Below are positions 37,801 to 50,394 of a stretch of DNA of 64,000 bases, piece by piece. Under the pieces are notes generated by a model. The model was not told where the DNA came from, searched no databases, and worked only from the letters and a program-made list of their open reading frames with translations. The stretch's first letter is position 1, and the number at the start of each line of letters is the position of its first letter. The DNA comes from Piper betle (taxonomy: Eukaryota > Streptophyta > Magnoliopsida > Piperales > Piperaceae): the NCBI GenBank assembly GCA_033002965.1, contig JAURVB010012411.1, forward strand, positions 62,001 through 126,000, read 5' to 3'. The position numbers were made by a program, and so were the translations under genes.

Positions 37801-38562
37801 TGAGTAAAAGTCATGTACACCTCTTGCTTTAGCACAAATGATCACCACCCCTTGCTTTTGAAAAATAATCACTTACACACATGCTTTTCAAAAATGGTCA
37901 CTTAAACCTTTTTCATTTTAAAAAATGATCGTTTACAACCCTTGGACTCTAAACTGTTAGTAAGTTGCTAAATATTAATGATGTGGCTGATGTTAGATAT
38001 ACTTTAACTTGATAATACAACAAAGTCGGACACATCATGTGAAAAACTCAAACACATCATTAAGAAAAATTTTAAGATTATTTTTTAACATATTATTTTA
38101 TTAATTAATTATAAATGTATATAATTTAACATTAATATTAGTAAGTGATTAAATATTGATGATTTAGCAAAAAAATAACTTGATAACATAACAAACTTGG
38201 ACACATCGTCAAGAAAAATTAATAAAATAATAAGTTTAAAATTTTTTAATATTTTTATTAATGATATGTCCAAGTTTGCTGCATTATCAAGTTAAAACAT
38301 GTCCGTTATCAATATTTAACTATCATGTCATCAATAATCAATTCCTTGTTATGATGTTAGAGCTCAAGGGGTGTAAGTGATCATTTTTGTAAAAGCCTGG
38401 TGGTTGGGGGTGTAAGTGATCATTTTTGTAAAAGCCAGGTGGTTGGGGGTGTAAGTTACCATTTTTTGAAAAGCAGGGATCATCTTTTAAAAGGAGAGTG
38501 TAAGTAATCATTTGTGCTTAGAGATGAGGTGTAAGTTATTTGTACTCTCTTAATTTTATACA
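37801..38562. mobile_element. Imperfect fold-back (terminal inverted repeat) element
   Basis: Left arm 37802-37990 (gagtaaaagtcatgtacacc, agcacaaatgatca, gcttttcaaaaatgg) pairs with the reverse complement of 38345-38560 (gagtacaaataacttacacc, agcacaaatgattac, gcttttcaaaaaatgg). The middle also pairs (37990-38080 with 38240-38330, around cttgataat.ca and ggacacatc). The whole is about 0.76 kb with no ORF, as in non-autonomous DNA transposons of MITE or Mutator-like type. Flanking ttaattt on both sides may be the target duplication, but the AT-rich context makes that weak. The right arm has an internal 45-50-bp tandem repeat (38365-38450). Confidence 0.7.
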
Positions 38563-39300
38563 TAAATTCTTATTGAATAATAAGATAAATTGTAATAATA
38601 ATTTAATATCTTAAATGTAGATTCTTATTGACTTTAAAAATATATCATATTTGAGTTAAAAAATGAATTACAATTATTTGATTTTTATTATATTATTTTC
38701 TAAAATAATTAAATAAACTTTTAATAGGAGGAAGTTAGAAGTTGAGGTGAACAAGGTTTGCGCTCGTGACCTTCTACTATTATAGATATTTTTATTTGTT
38801 TTCTTTTAGAAATTGAAGTTACTGAGATTCTAACATGTAACCCTCTGTAGAAAGTATTTTTATTGTATTTTTAGAATTTTCTTTTATTTTAATTAGTTAA
38901 TTCTCCTACTTTTAATCTCACTTTAGTATTGAGTTCCCTTTTTATTAATAAGAGTAGATTGGGAAAATAACATAGATTTGATATATTTTATATAAAAAAC
39001 AAAAATAATTTATTAAAAAAAATAGGTACTTAATAGCAATACTACTATATGAGATAAATAATTATTCTTCATGAATAGGGATGGAAATTTTCTAAAATCT
39101 CAAAATGCCACTCCCATGTCATTACACACCTGGCCCTTTGGTTTAGACAAATATGTGGCGACCTCAACTGTCTCCCTTCGGCCCCCATAGTTATGGCCAG
39201 TCATATTGTTTGACAACAACCTAAGCCTGAATAAATCTAACTGCCAACTACCATGGAGGTGTTGAGAGAGAAATTAATAGATAGAAATAGACAAATTGTC
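38563..39300. other. AT-rich sequence without recognised content
   Basis: No frame or repeat I can support. The Ty1/copia protease remnant begins at about 39302. Confidence 0.35.
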
Positions 39301-39301
39301 A

Positions 39302-40446
39302 TCAAACTTCATAAAACTTTTTTGTTTTTGGTCATGTGATTATTACATCCACTATCAACATACCAAACATCATTATGTTCCTCTTGGGTAGACATGCAAG
39401 AATAAAATACATCACCTCTTTTCTCATCTTTTTCAACTAATGTGTTTTCTTCTCATCTTTCTCAACATAGTGGTCATCATCTCCTCTTTTGTACCTACAA
39501 TCCTTAAGATCATGAGCATGGTGTGGACATCTCTCAAATCTATGATAACAATCATTGATAATATGATTGGTCATCTTACAAATATAACATTCTCTTCTCT
39601 CATTTTGATTTTGGCCATTTCCATAGCCTTGGCCTCTACCATCATTATAATTTTTTCTTCCACCTTTATAATTTCTTCCATCATCATTGTAGTTACCTCC
39701 ATTTTGTCGTCCACCTCTTCCACCATGGAACTTGTTCGAAGCTTCACCCCCATTTCTCCTTGTATTTTTCACATTCACTTTGGATTGAAATACTTGCACT
39801 AGATTTGGTGTAGACATTACTCTATTCATCCATTATTCATGCACCTCAAGAGAGTTCATCAACTCAATAATAGACAATTTAGATAAATCTTTTGATTCTT
39901 CAATAATTGCAACATGTTCAAATTTAGTAGGTATACTTCTCAACACTTTTTCAACAACTCTCTGATCCATAATATCATCCTCATATTCTCTAATTTTTTT
40001 CACAATAGCAATAACTCTAAAAGACAAATCTTTCACATTTTCACATTCCTTCAAACATAAATTATTAAAATCATCCCATAAATTTTGAAGTTTTGCGAAA
40101 ATTACCTTGTTGTTGCATTTGAATTCATTCATCAAAATCTCCCAAACATTCATAGACTTTGTTGCTTTTATAATCCTTAGAAGAATAGCTTTACTTCTTG
40201 TTGAATGACGAAGAGTGTTTTTGGATCTCTTTTCTTATTCTCCTTGTATTTTCTTTTCTTTTATTTACTCTAAGTGGCTAGAACTTCATTGCTTTGGGGC
40301 TCTCCATACCCATCTTCTACCATCTCCCACAAATCTTGTGATATAAATAGGGTTTTCATTTATATACTCCAATAATCATAACTCTCAACCCTCCTCCTCT
40401 CCATCAAATATTAGAACAAGAATCATTTGTAAACCATCTAAAGCCA
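39302..40446 (-). pseudogene. Ty1/copia gag and start of protease, decayed
   Basis: Minus strand. An N-terminal gag segment at about 40375-40270 reads DYWSI, stop, MKTLF, ISQDLWEMVEDGY. A UBN2-type gag region follows at 40153-39836 (106 residues: LQNLWDDFNNLCLK, ESKDLSKLSIIELMNSLEVHE). A zinc knuckle is intact at 39437-39829 (CYICKMTNHIINDC, CX2CX4HX4C) within a Gly/Asn-rich stretch. Then a protease start, WYVDSGCNNHMTK (about 39375-39335), with the catalytic DSG. Stops at 40360-40362 and 39833-39835 interrupt frames where the family has Gln. At least one frameshift is present. Integrase, RT and RNase H are absent. Confidence 0.88.
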
Positions 40447-40525
40447 TGATTATTCTTTCTCTAGGTTTTATAGAAAAGGGGATTTTTTTTTTTGAAGACT
40501 TTCAATAGGAGATAAAGGAGAATCA

Positions 40526-40542
40526 CCAAAGTTTTGATGCCA
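40526..40542 (-). other. Degenerate tRNA primer-binding site of the copia fragment
   Basis: The minus strand reads TGGCATCAAAACTTTGG four bases after the LTR end CAACA. It resembles TGGTATCAGAGC, the initiator-Met primer site usual in plant copia elements, with C/T and G/A changes. Confidence 0.6.
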
Positions 40543-40546
40543 AAAT

Positions 40547-40787
40547 TGTTGGGGGAGAAATTGATAGAGTATGGATGGCAAGTAATTGTTGGAACAAGAA
40601 AAATCTTACAATAACAAGTGGTCTCTGCCCCTGTTTTTATTTTTCTTTTTGGTTTGCTACATTAAATCAAAGTTGGGTACATGATATGGGCGAGATGGGC
40701 TTAAGAACATAACAAGGCTTAAAGTTTATAGACATTACAAATCCTGCCACTACACTCAGACTTACAAATTACCTTCATTTTCTAACA
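40547..40787 (-). mobile_element. 5' LTR of the copia fragment
   Basis: On the minus strand it starts TGTTAGAAAATG and ends CTCCCCCAACA, 241 bp, with TGTT...AACA inverted ends. It lies just upstream of the primer site and gag. No 3' LTR is found. A similar word (tgttgagagagaaatta) at 39257 could be a 3' LTR end fused to the protease, or chance. Confidence 0.65.
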
Positions 40788-40979
40788 GGAGGCTAGATCT
40801 GGATCATTGCCATCACTAGTTGTTGAGAGCAAACTTGACTGGAAAACCCCAAGATCTAATCATATTGTTCAGCTAGAATCCGTTGGTCGTCATAGTTGAC
40901 CACTACATCTTGCAACTGATTTCATGGTAGACTCCTCACCTCAATATGTTGCTTTTAACGTTAACTAATTATATGTAAG

Positions 40980-41466
40980 TTTTTCTTTTGATGCTCAGTT
41001 TGGTTAGCACGTAAATGACATGAAAATTTTAAATGATCAACTTGGAAATACCCTAAACTTTATTTACCTAATAAGGTATTAACAAGAAATTAACCAAGTT
41101 AGTTAAGTAATTAAGTTTGTGAGAGTGTTTGTGTATGTGTGGAGGTTTTCCTTCATTTTGTGTGCCATCTTAGATGAGGAGAGATTAGGGTTTCCTTTTC
41201 ATTCACTAGGATACACGGAATAAGTTTGTCAAGTTAAGATGAGGAACTCAATTCATCCAGGTCTATAGGACTCCCTATGCTTGGCCATCTGCTTTGCTCT
41301 TTGTAGATTTGATTTATGATCATGGGACGAAGTCGGTAGAGTTTTATTAAATCCCACCAAATTCAGGCTATCCAGACGATTTTCATCTATACTTTTAATA
41401 AAATTTTAATGTTGAGATCCTTTGATAATTTTCGAAATTGAGATCTAGAAAACGTATGATATCATC
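40980..41466 (+). mobile_element. B LTR, left part, split by a C LTR
   Basis: Aligns with 28240-28650 (ttacctaataaggt, tgtgtggagg, gttttatta.atcccac, aataaaat.tta). The sequence resumes at 57042 exactly where the alignment to 28650 would continue (cccctaaccaggccta with ctcccaaaccta). The true start lies left of 40980 and may have been disturbed by the copia insertion. Confidence 0.8.
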
Positions 41467-42545
41467 TGTAAAACCCCGAAAAACAAAATAATAATAATAA
41501 TAATCATAAGGCTATTTTATTTTGGGTTTTGTAAATCTTAAGAACAAACCATAAATAATATTTAACTAAAATAATTCTTAAGAATTAATATTGACCTTTA
41601 TCATATCGGTACAATGATATTTATGAATGGTTTTAAATAAATTTTGTTTATTGAATTTTTGGGATTGAGAGTTGTGAGTGCGATTTAACATTCATTCACA
41701 TTAAGTCAATAATAAGTTTTGACTTTTATTATCAAACTAATTATTAGTATTTAATATAATTATTTGTGATTGCGTTCTTTTCTATAAAATTTAATATAGT
41801 ACCTTCTTGAATTCCACACATATTAATAAAATTTAATATCGTGACTTCTTGAATTCTACACATATTCTTCTATATAAAGGAGAGTTCTATTGATGTTAAA
41901 TTAAACATCCTCTGGATAGTTTGTGAGGACATTTGACTCACAAGGGAGGGCTTTAGGATCGTGTGTCATAGTTGCGGGTTCCTCATCACAATACCAGGTC
42001 TGTACAATTACTTGAAATGTTATATATTTCGATTTAGGAGTCTTTAGCACCCTTAAAATACTTGAAAGATCAAATACCTGCCCCTTATGCCGAAAGGGGT
42101 GACAGGGTGTGCAGTGGTGCAAGACGGCTCATTATGCACTTGTGATACCGAGAGGGTGAGTGAATGGTAAATGTCGGTAACTACAGGCCGAAGGCCACGT
42201 AGCGTGTGTGCGCATACATGGGATTGTAGCTAGATAGGTGGCCACCCTCCCAGCATATTAAGAGCTCAGTATAGGCTTATAATCACTAAAAAACGCAATT
42301 TAGATGTTGTCGAATATATTAATTATTTCTTGTAATTATATGACTTAATGTTTTATCACTAACACGGAATTACCTCTGCAGTAATGAGCATAGAAGGATA
42401 GGTAGAGTTGAGACAGCTGGAGGACTTTGTTATTAGACCTTTTTTTAGATTGTTTGTATGACAGTGGGATTTTAGTTTGGTTCATAGGGCTTAAATTATT
42501 CCGAGCGTTTAATATAGTATATTTATGCCATGGTGTTTAAAATCT
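41467..42545 (+). mobile_element. C LTR, left part, split by the D cluster
   Basis: Starts TGTAAAACCCCG after the target duplication TCATC (41462-41466). It matches the minus-strand C LTR over 42050-42530. It stops near 42545, where the truncated D LTR begins, and resumes at about 56946 (attaatagaaaaattag), ending CATTACA at 57036 before a second TCATC (57037-57041). No coding content. Confidence 0.85.
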
Positions 42546-42629
42546 TACTATGTAGTATAATAGATAAAACAAGTCAAGTACACTCCACTATTTCCCTATA
42601 CTCCAAAACAATGCGGACGAGGTATCCGC

Positions 42630-43165
42630 GGTGATCCGCACACCCTGGTCGTATCCCTTTTGTGGGGAGGCTACCACTACCATCTCCAGTGCCAGTGCCT
42701 CGCACACCTCGGCCGTAGCCTTTTGTGGGGAAACTATCACTGCACTCAAGTGATTGCTACGCCCCATTTGTAGGAAAGCTCTCACTACCAATTCTAATGC
42801 CAGTGCCTCACACACCCCGGCCATAGCCTTTTTATGGGGAGGCTATCACTGCACTCTAGTGCCAGTGCCTTCCACACCCCGGCCGTAGCCTTTTTTGTGG
42901 AGGCTATCACTGCACTTAGGGGATTGCTACGCCCCGTTTACGGGAAAGCTCTTACTGCCAATTCGAGTGCAAGTGCCTCACACACCCCGGCCGTAGCCTT
43001 TTTATGGGGAGGCTATCACTGCACTCTAGTGCCAGTGCCTTGCACACCCCGGCCGTAGCCTTTTTATGGGGAGGCTAGCACTATACTCCAGTGCGATGGA
43101 GGAATCGCTGTGTCTCGCTCACCCCGGCCGTAGCCTTTTTATGGGGCGGCTATCACTACTCCAAA
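42630..43165. repeat. Composite minisatellite of D LTR fragment i
   Basis: The array described at 2700-3180, here with about seven blocks headed cacaccccggccgtagcc and two of the longer gattgctacgcccc type. Confidence 0.85.
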
Positions 43166-44387
43166 ACAATGTCGATGCATTACACAATTTATGCACATAA
43201 TACGACCCCGTGTCGGACTGAGACAATTCTTTGACCCCGATTGCACTCGGTGCATGGTGGTCGAATCTTAGCTCAGGCCGACCTAGGCTACCAACAAGGA
43301 AAGTACGATGTTCTACCTATTATACGTACCTGACTTGTGATTTCGTCTGACTATAATCTGCTAACCCTAATCTGAATGAGGGCATAAAATAATAGATTAG
43401 TATAATTTTATTAGCATGAACCTACATGCAACTACATGACTAATATACTATCAACTTTTAAATGATGTAATTAGTTCATGTTAGTCTTCATTACTTATTA
43501 AATTTTAAGCAATTCTGATGATAATTAATTATTAACTATCCCCATCCAAATCCCCATTAATTAGTTGATAATTTAATTATTAACATGTCCCATACTTAAT
43601 TCTTTTGTTCTCCCAAATTTACCTGGTTGCCATTCTACTTTAACAATTAATTTAATGACCCTAAAGCTCCCAACTTTATTGCAGTCAACCAGCGAAAGCT
43701 GGTATTTTCACCATGGATGGCGACCAACCAGTAACGTGGCGGCCTCCATTCACTGCTATGGCGTCTCCAACTTGGCCACCACATGGCAACCCTCAACACA
43801 GTCCTTGGCGACCCCATTTCGGCCACCCAATTAGCAACCCCGACCTGACCATGGTGCCTCCATGTCGGTCACATAATCGGCCCATGACCCATGGCGACTA
43901 ACCTAGTCAGCAGCATAAACAGCACCAGACCAGACCCTTGGCGGCTCCCCTTGCACCACCATGACGACGACCCTCTAGCACCACCATGACGACGACCCTC
44001 TAGCACCACCCAACCGACACCGACCTGTTCTCCCCTCGGATTTCAGACCTGCATGCCTCCTTGACGGTCTGTTTTGGCCCTCCAAGGTGACTCCATCCGG
44101 CCAGCATCACCGTCGGGAGCAATTCCCACCTCCAGCACGTCAACCCCGCACAATGGAAGGAAACATGGCGTGGTTGCTGCTGGAAAACAGCAGGACGTCC
44201 TCCTGGTTTTCTTCTTCCCTTGTTGATTTCTCATTTAATTCTTATGTTTATCATGTTTATGATTTATGCAACATGTGTATGCATGCAACAAAAGAAAAAG
44301 AAAGGAAAGGAAGAAGAATTACCCGAGAGAAGGAGGAAGCCGACGTCTGTCTGCAGAGAAATTATGTGGATGATGCCCTCCCTTCTC

Positions 44388-44395
44388 TTTATATA
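44388..44395 (-). promoter_or_regulatory. TATA box of D LTR fragment i
   Basis: Minus strand CATTATATAAAG, identical in core to the solo D LTR at 4396. Confidence 0.5.
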
Positions 44396-44705
44396 ATGTC
44401 ATGAAGGCTAGGGTTTGTGAAAACTTACTTCCCCCGTATTTCACTTAATCGAGTAACCGGGTAATCAATATGATTCACTTTATTGTTTAAACGGTTTGAT
44501 TCCGCTTGACCGATTAAACAATAATTAATCGGTTAAAATACTTTTCACTTAACCGGGTAATTCACAGTTAACCGCTTGACGGTAAATAATTTGTATGGAA
44601 AAAAATAAATTTTCCAACATTCGATCCCATAGCGACGAACATTATTATTCTTATTATTATTATATATATATATATTATTATTATTATTATTTCCGGGTCT
44701 TTACA

Positions 44706-47700
44706 ATCTCCCCAACTTAGAATTATTTCGTCCCCGAAATATTATAGCATTAATAGGATATTCATGATTAAGTACATCTCCGGTATAATTTCATGTTACA
44801 ACAATTACACGGATTTTATGCTACAAACAGGCTAGGATATTTTCTAGTCATTTCCTATTCAGTCACCCATGTAGCTTCTTCTGATACCTGATTCTCCATA
44901 ATACCTTTACCAAAGGGATCTCCTTGTTATGGAGTGTCTTTGTTTCCCTCGCTAAGATGCAAATCGGTTTTTCCTTGTAGGTTAAATCCGATTGTAGCTT
45001 TAAATGTGCAAAATTTGTGATAATTTGATTCTCATCTCATACATATTTCTTTGGCATTGACACGTGAAAGACATTGTGTACACCATCAAGGCTTGGTGGT
45101 AATGCTAATCTATATGCACAACTTCCGATTTGATCCAGAATTGGAAATGGTCCTATGAATCTTGGCTTCAACTTCCCTGATGTTCTAAATCTGATCACTT
45201 CCTTATTAGGTGAGGTCCTAAGGTAGACGAACTCCCCAACTTGGAATTCTAAGTCCTTCCTTCGAGTGTCAGCATAACTTTTTTGCCGATCCTAAGCTTC
45301 TTTAAGCCTTTGCTGGATGAGTTGCACTTTTTCAGCTGCTTCTCTCACAATCTCTGGCCCGACCATAACCACCTCTATAGACTCCAACCAGCATGATGGA
45401 GATTGACAAGGCCTACCGTATAAAGCTTCAAACGGTGCCATTCCTATACTGGCTTGGTAAGAGTTATTATAGGTGAATTCAGCCAAGGCTAAGTGTTTCT
45501 CCCAATCTCCTCCCCAGTCAAGGATGCAAGCTCTCAATAAATCCTCCAAGGTTTGATTGGTCCTCTCACTCTGACCATCAATTTTGGGGTGATATGCTAT
45601 TCTTAACTTGATTTGGGTCCCCATATCTTTTTGAAACATTTCCCAAAAATGTGACGTGAATAGCGGATCTCTGTCAGAGACTATCTCCTTTGGAATTCCA
45701 TCCAGCCTGACAATGTTATTTATGTACAGTTCTACTAAGTATTCCGCCGTCCTTGTTGATTTTTTGGGGATAAAGTGAGCTACCATAGTCAAACGGTCCA
45801 CAACCACCCATATAGAGTCATGTCTCTTCAAAGTCCTTGGGAGTTTAGTAATAAAATCACATGTGACACACTCCCATTTCCAGGTAGGTATCTCTAAAGA
45901 TTGTAATAATCCACCGAGTAGTTGATGTTGGGCTTTGATCAATTGGCATGTCTGACACTTAGAAACAAAATCCACCACATCCCTCTTCATCCCAATCCAC
46001 CAGTAGGTTCGTTTTAAGTCCTGGTACATCTTTGTAACACCAGGGTGTATTGAGAACCTTGAACGATGAGCTTCCTCCAGGATATCTCGCTTTAATGCAT
46101 CATTATTGGGTACACACAACCTCCCTCTAAATCTGATTACACTATTGGAATCTGCTACAATGTCGGGAGTTTTGTCGAACATTTCATTCAGCTTCTCTCT
46201 TCCATTTGTGTTAGCTTAACTCGGTCCACCAATTCATTGGAGATAACCAGGTTTGCCAGTAGTCCTGTCATTCGTTCCACCGGGTTAATAGCTACCACCT
46301 CAGCTAACATAGCCCAAAGTCTAGCTAGCTGTTGACCCTTGTCCACCTTGCCCTTCCGACTCAACGCATCGGCTACAACATTCGCTTTTCTCGGATGGTA
46401 TAAATTTGGAAATCATAGTCCTTCAAGTATTCTATCCACCGCCTCTGTCAAAGGTTAAGGTCATTCTGGGTGAAGATACATTTCAAACTTTGGTGGTCGG
46501 TGAAAATGTCGAACTGAGCTCCGTAAAAATAGAGTCTCCAAATTTTCAGAGCAAACACAACTGCTGCCAGTTCCAAGTCATGGGTTGCATAATTTTGCTC
46601 ATGAGTCTTCAATTGGCGAGAGGCGTAAGCCACCACCTTACCATCTTGCATAAGGACACATCCTAACCCCACTAGAGATGCATCACTGAAGACCACGAAT
46701 CCTACATTGCCATTTGGTATAGTCAAAACTGGTGTAGTAGTTAAACTCTTCTTCAAAGATTGGAAAGTCTCCTCACACTTGTTACTCCATTTGAACTTGA
46801 CTCCCTTGCATGTAAGTTTAGTCATTGGTGATGCCACCAAGGAGAAATCTTTAATGAACTTCCAATAGTAACCTGCTAGTCCAAAGAAACTTCGGATATC
46901 TGTGACTGACTTGGGTTGTGGCCAATCAGCAACTACTCTCACTTTTGATGGATCCACTGCGACTCCCGCCTTTGAGACAACATGTCCAAGGAATTTCACC
47001 TCCTCCAGCCAGAAGTCACACTTTGATAACTTGGCGAACAATTGATTCTCCCTCAAAACTGGAAGAGCAATGGACAAGTGTTTCCCATGGACCTCCTCAT
47101 TATTTGAATAGACCAAAATGTCATCCACAAACACAATAATAAACTTATCCAAGTATTCGTGGAACACTGTGTTCATAAGTGACATAAAGGCTGTTGGTGC
47201 ATTTGTCAGACCAAAAGGCATAACTAGAAACTCATAATGTCCATATCGAGTTCTGAAAGTTGTTTTCTGTATGTCAGATTCCTTCACCCGCAGTTGATGA
47301 TATCCGGACCGCAAGTCTATTTTTGAGAATATTTTGACTGTTTTCAACTGATCAAATAAATCATCAATCCTCGGTAAGGGGTACCGATTCTTAACTATCA
47401 CTTGATTGAGCTAGCGATAGTCAATACACAATCGAAGTGAGCCATCCTTCTTCTTTACGAAAAGAACAAGGGCTCCCCAGGGTGAAGTACTTTGTCGGAT
47501 GAAGCCTACCTGCAACAGCTCTTCTAATTGACTCTTTAACTCCTTGTGTTCCACGGGAGCCATGCGGTATGGTGCTTTAGAAATTGGTGATACTCCAGGT
47601 GCTAGGTCAATGACAAACTCCACCGCCCGCTTAGGAGGTAACCCTGGAAGTTAACCTGGAATCATGGACAACTCTTTGGGTTTGGACTCATACTCCTCTA

Positions 47701-48029
47701 GAGTTGCCGAAAAGGCTTTACAACCCTCACCAAACCACTCAGTTGCCTCACTAACCGACACAATACAGGAGGATGGATCATTCCATAACCCTTGGAAAAT
47801 GACCCCCATCTCACAATTACAAGGTTTTGTCAACACTCTCCTCCCTTTACAGTCGAGAAACGCTTGGTGTGCAGACAACTAGTCCATTCCCAATAGTACA
47901 TCAAAGCCTATTATCCCATAGATAATTAAATTCCATACATAGGGTTTCCCTTGTATATCCAAGGATAGGATAGTCACTCCTAACGTTGTGACTTCCCCGT
48001 CTCCCGTTGCAGTAGTGACCCTATAAGTC
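44706..48029 (-). pseudogene. Chromovirus pol (protease end, RT, RNase H, integrase, chromodomain), fragment i
   Basis: Minus strand. In order: protease C-terminus (GFDVLLGMD, stop; 48020-47880), RT (47623-46700; [42 protein letters not shown] with both metal-binding Asp), RNase H (46690-46451; [25 protein letters not shown]). Integrase follows at 46182-45292 with HRSRFSIHPG...CQTC and the catalytic Asp in CDF, Asp in SDRD and Glu in SER, 35 residues apart. A decayed C-terminal domain and chromodomain run to about 44830. Breaks: TAG at 47879-47881, 47411-47413 and 45292-45294; TGA at 46448-46450; TAA near 47652; a small deletion before LPGLPP; at least two frameshifts between 46440 and 46185. 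Gag and the protease active site are absent. Confidence 0.93.
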
Positions 48030-48721
48030 TTTGGAGAAACACTTAGCCTTGGCTAAATTCACCTATAATAACTCTTACCAAGCCAATATAGGAATGGCAC
48101 CGTTTGAAGCTTTATATGGTAGGCCTTGTCGATTTCCATCATGCTGGTTGGAGTCTACAGAGGTGGTTATAGTCGGGCTAGAGATGGTGAGAGAAGCAGC
48201 TGAAAAAGTGCATCTCATCCAACAAAGGCTTAAGGTAGCTCAGGATCGGCAGAAAAGTTATGCTGACACTAAAAGCAAGGACTTAGAATTCCAAGTTGGG
48301 GAGTTCATCTACCTTAAAACCTCACCTAAAAAGGGAGTGATCAGATTTAGAACATCAGGGAAGTTGAAGCCAAGATTCATTGGACCATTTCCAATTCTGG
48401 ATCGAATCGGAAGTTGTGCATATAGATTAGCATTACCACCAAGCCTTGATGGAGTACACAATGTCTTTCATGTGTCAAAGCTAAAGAAATATGTACGAGA
48501 TGAGAATCACATTATCACAAATTTTACAGATTTAGAGCTACAATCGGATTTAACCTACGAGGAAAACTGATTCGCATCTTAGCAAAGGACACAAAGACAC
48601 TATGTAACAAGGAGATCCCTTCGGTAAAGGTATTATGGAGAAATCAGGGATCAGAAGAAGCTACATGGGAGACTGAACAGGAAATGGCCAGAAAATATCC
48701 TAGCCTATTTGTAGCATAAAA
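48030..48721 (+). pseudogene. Integrase C-terminus and chromodomain, fragment ii
   Basis: The open frame 48031-48570 (179 residues) begins inside integrase (EKHLALAKFTYNNSYQ) and covers the C-terminal domain (GKLKPRFIGPFPIL, VHNVFHVSKLKKY). A one-base loss in an A run near 48563 shifts the chromodomain (KVLWRNQGSEEATWE) into another frame. To its left, in opposite orientation, is protease sequence of fragment i. The missing catalytic core shows it was broken, not started, here. Confidence 0.9.
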
Positions 48722-49172
48722 TCCGTGTAATTATTGTCACATGAACTTATACTGGAGATGTACTTAATCATGAATATCCTATTAATGCTATGATATTTCG
48801 GGGACGAAATAATTCTAAGTTAGGGAGATTGTAAAGACCCGGAAAATAATAATAATAATAATAATAATAATAAGAATAATAACGTTCGACGCGGTGGGAT
48901 CGAACTTGGGAAAAATTTAATTTTTTTCATTTAAATGGAAAAAAATCGTTAGCTGGTTAAGTATGAATTACCTGGTTAATTGAAAAGTAATTTTTAACTG
49001 GATAATTCTAGTTGAAATGGTCGAGTCGACTACACTATTTAACCATTTAAGTTAACCATACAATGTACCCATTTAATAGGTTAAGTGAACTATGTCGATT
49101 ACCCAATTACCTGGTTAAAGGAATTACGGTGAAGGGGTGCTTCCACGTACCCTATCCATCATTTTATTTCAT

Positions 49173-49179
49173 TATAAAA
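49173..49179 (+). promoter_or_regulatory. TATA box of D LTR fragment ii
   Basis: CATTATAAAAGG, shared with fragment iii (52493-52499) but not with fragments i, iv or the solo LTR, which have TATATAAAG. Confidence 0.5.
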
Positions 49180-50394
49180 GGAGAATGGGTGGGCGTCATC
49201 TGCATTTTTCCTCCTCAAACAGACGCCGGATTTCCTCCTTCGCTCGATTAATTTTCTTTCCTTTCTTTTCTTTTGTTGCATGCATACACATGTTGCATAA
49301 ATCAGAAACATTATAAACAAAAGTATTAAATGAGAAATCAACAAGGGAAGAAGAAAACCAGGAGGACCTCCTGCTGTTTTCCAGCAGCAACCACGCCATG
49401 TTTCCTTCCATGGTGCGGGGTTGGCGTGTTGGAGGTGGGAATTGCTCCATACGGTGATGCTGGCCGGATGGAGTCACCTTGGAGGGCCAAAACAGACCAT
49501 CGAGGAGGCACGCAGGTCTGAAATCCGAGGGAGAACAGGTCGGAGGCGCCGCCGTGGTGGTGCTAGAGGGTCGCCGCCGTGGTGGTGCTAGAGGGTCATC
49601 ATCATGGTGGTGCTAGAGGGTCGTCGTCATGGTGGTGCAAGGGGAGCCGCTATGGGTCTGGTCGGGTGCTATTTATGTGGCTGACTAGGGTAGTCGCCAT
49701 GGGTCCTGGGCTGATTATGTGACCGACATGGAGTCACCATGGTCAGGTCAGGGTTACTGATTGGGTGGCCGGAATGGGGTCGCCAAGGACTGGTTGAGGT
49801 GGTTGGTCGCCATGCATGGTGAAAATATCGGTTTACGCTGGTTGACAACAATAAAGCTAGGAGCGTTATTGTTAAAGTAGAATGGCAACCAGGTAAATAT
49901 GGGAGAACTCGATGCGGTCAAGTTAGAATATAAGGTAAATACAAAAAAATTAAGTATGGGACATGTTAATAATTAAATTATCAACTAGTTAATGGGGATT
50001 TGGTTGGGGATAATTAATAATTAATTATCATCAGAATTGTTGAAAATTTAATAAGTAATGAAGACTAACATGAACTAATTACATCATTTAAAAATTGATA
50101 GTATATTAGTCATGTAGTTGCATGTAGGTTCATGCAAATAAAATTATACTAATGTATAATTTTATGCCCTCATTCAGATTAAGGTTAGCGGATTACAGTC
50201 AGACGAAATCTCAAGTCAGGTACGTATAATAGGTAGAACATCGTACTTTCCTTGTTGGTAGCCTAGGTCGGCCTGAGCCCAGATTCGACTACCATGCACC
50301 GATTGCAACCGGGGTCAAAGAATTGACTCAGTCTGACACAGGGTCATATTATGTGCGTAAATTGTGTAATGCATCGACATTGTTTTAGAGTAGT

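Larger units (their letters stand above)
42546..44705 (-). mobile_element. D LTR, 3' LTR of fragment i, end truncated
   Basis: Minus strand, TGTAAAGACCC at 44705, attached to the pol pseudogene above it through a TTGGGGAGAT purine tract. Compared with the solo D LTR, about 220 bp at its end, including the terminal CCATTACA, is missing at 42546. It also lacks part of U3 (the wording around 4560-4690 of the solo copy). ORFs in 43713-44404 are non-coding LTR sequence. Confidence 0.88.

Noticed and set aside
39257..39280. A certain 3' LTR end of the copia element
   Set aside because: The match to the 5' LTR end is only about 17 bases and the sequence also fits continuing protease frame, so it is kept only as a possibility.
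39440..39802. 120-residue hydrophobic plus-strand ORF resembling a membrane protein
   Set aside because: It is the antisense of the copia gag zinc-knuckle region, whose Asn/Gly/Asp codons read as Ile/Val/Ser on the other strand.
47664..47882. Plus-strand ORFs in 46406-47882
   Set aside because: They are antisense to the protease-RT region of fragment i, which shows clear pol motifs on the minus strand.
49330..49521. 63-residue ORF conserved at 44043-44234, 49330-49521 and 55157-55348
   Set aside because: Conservation reflects copies of the same LTR. The frame is not kept in the solo LTR, and no domain is seen.
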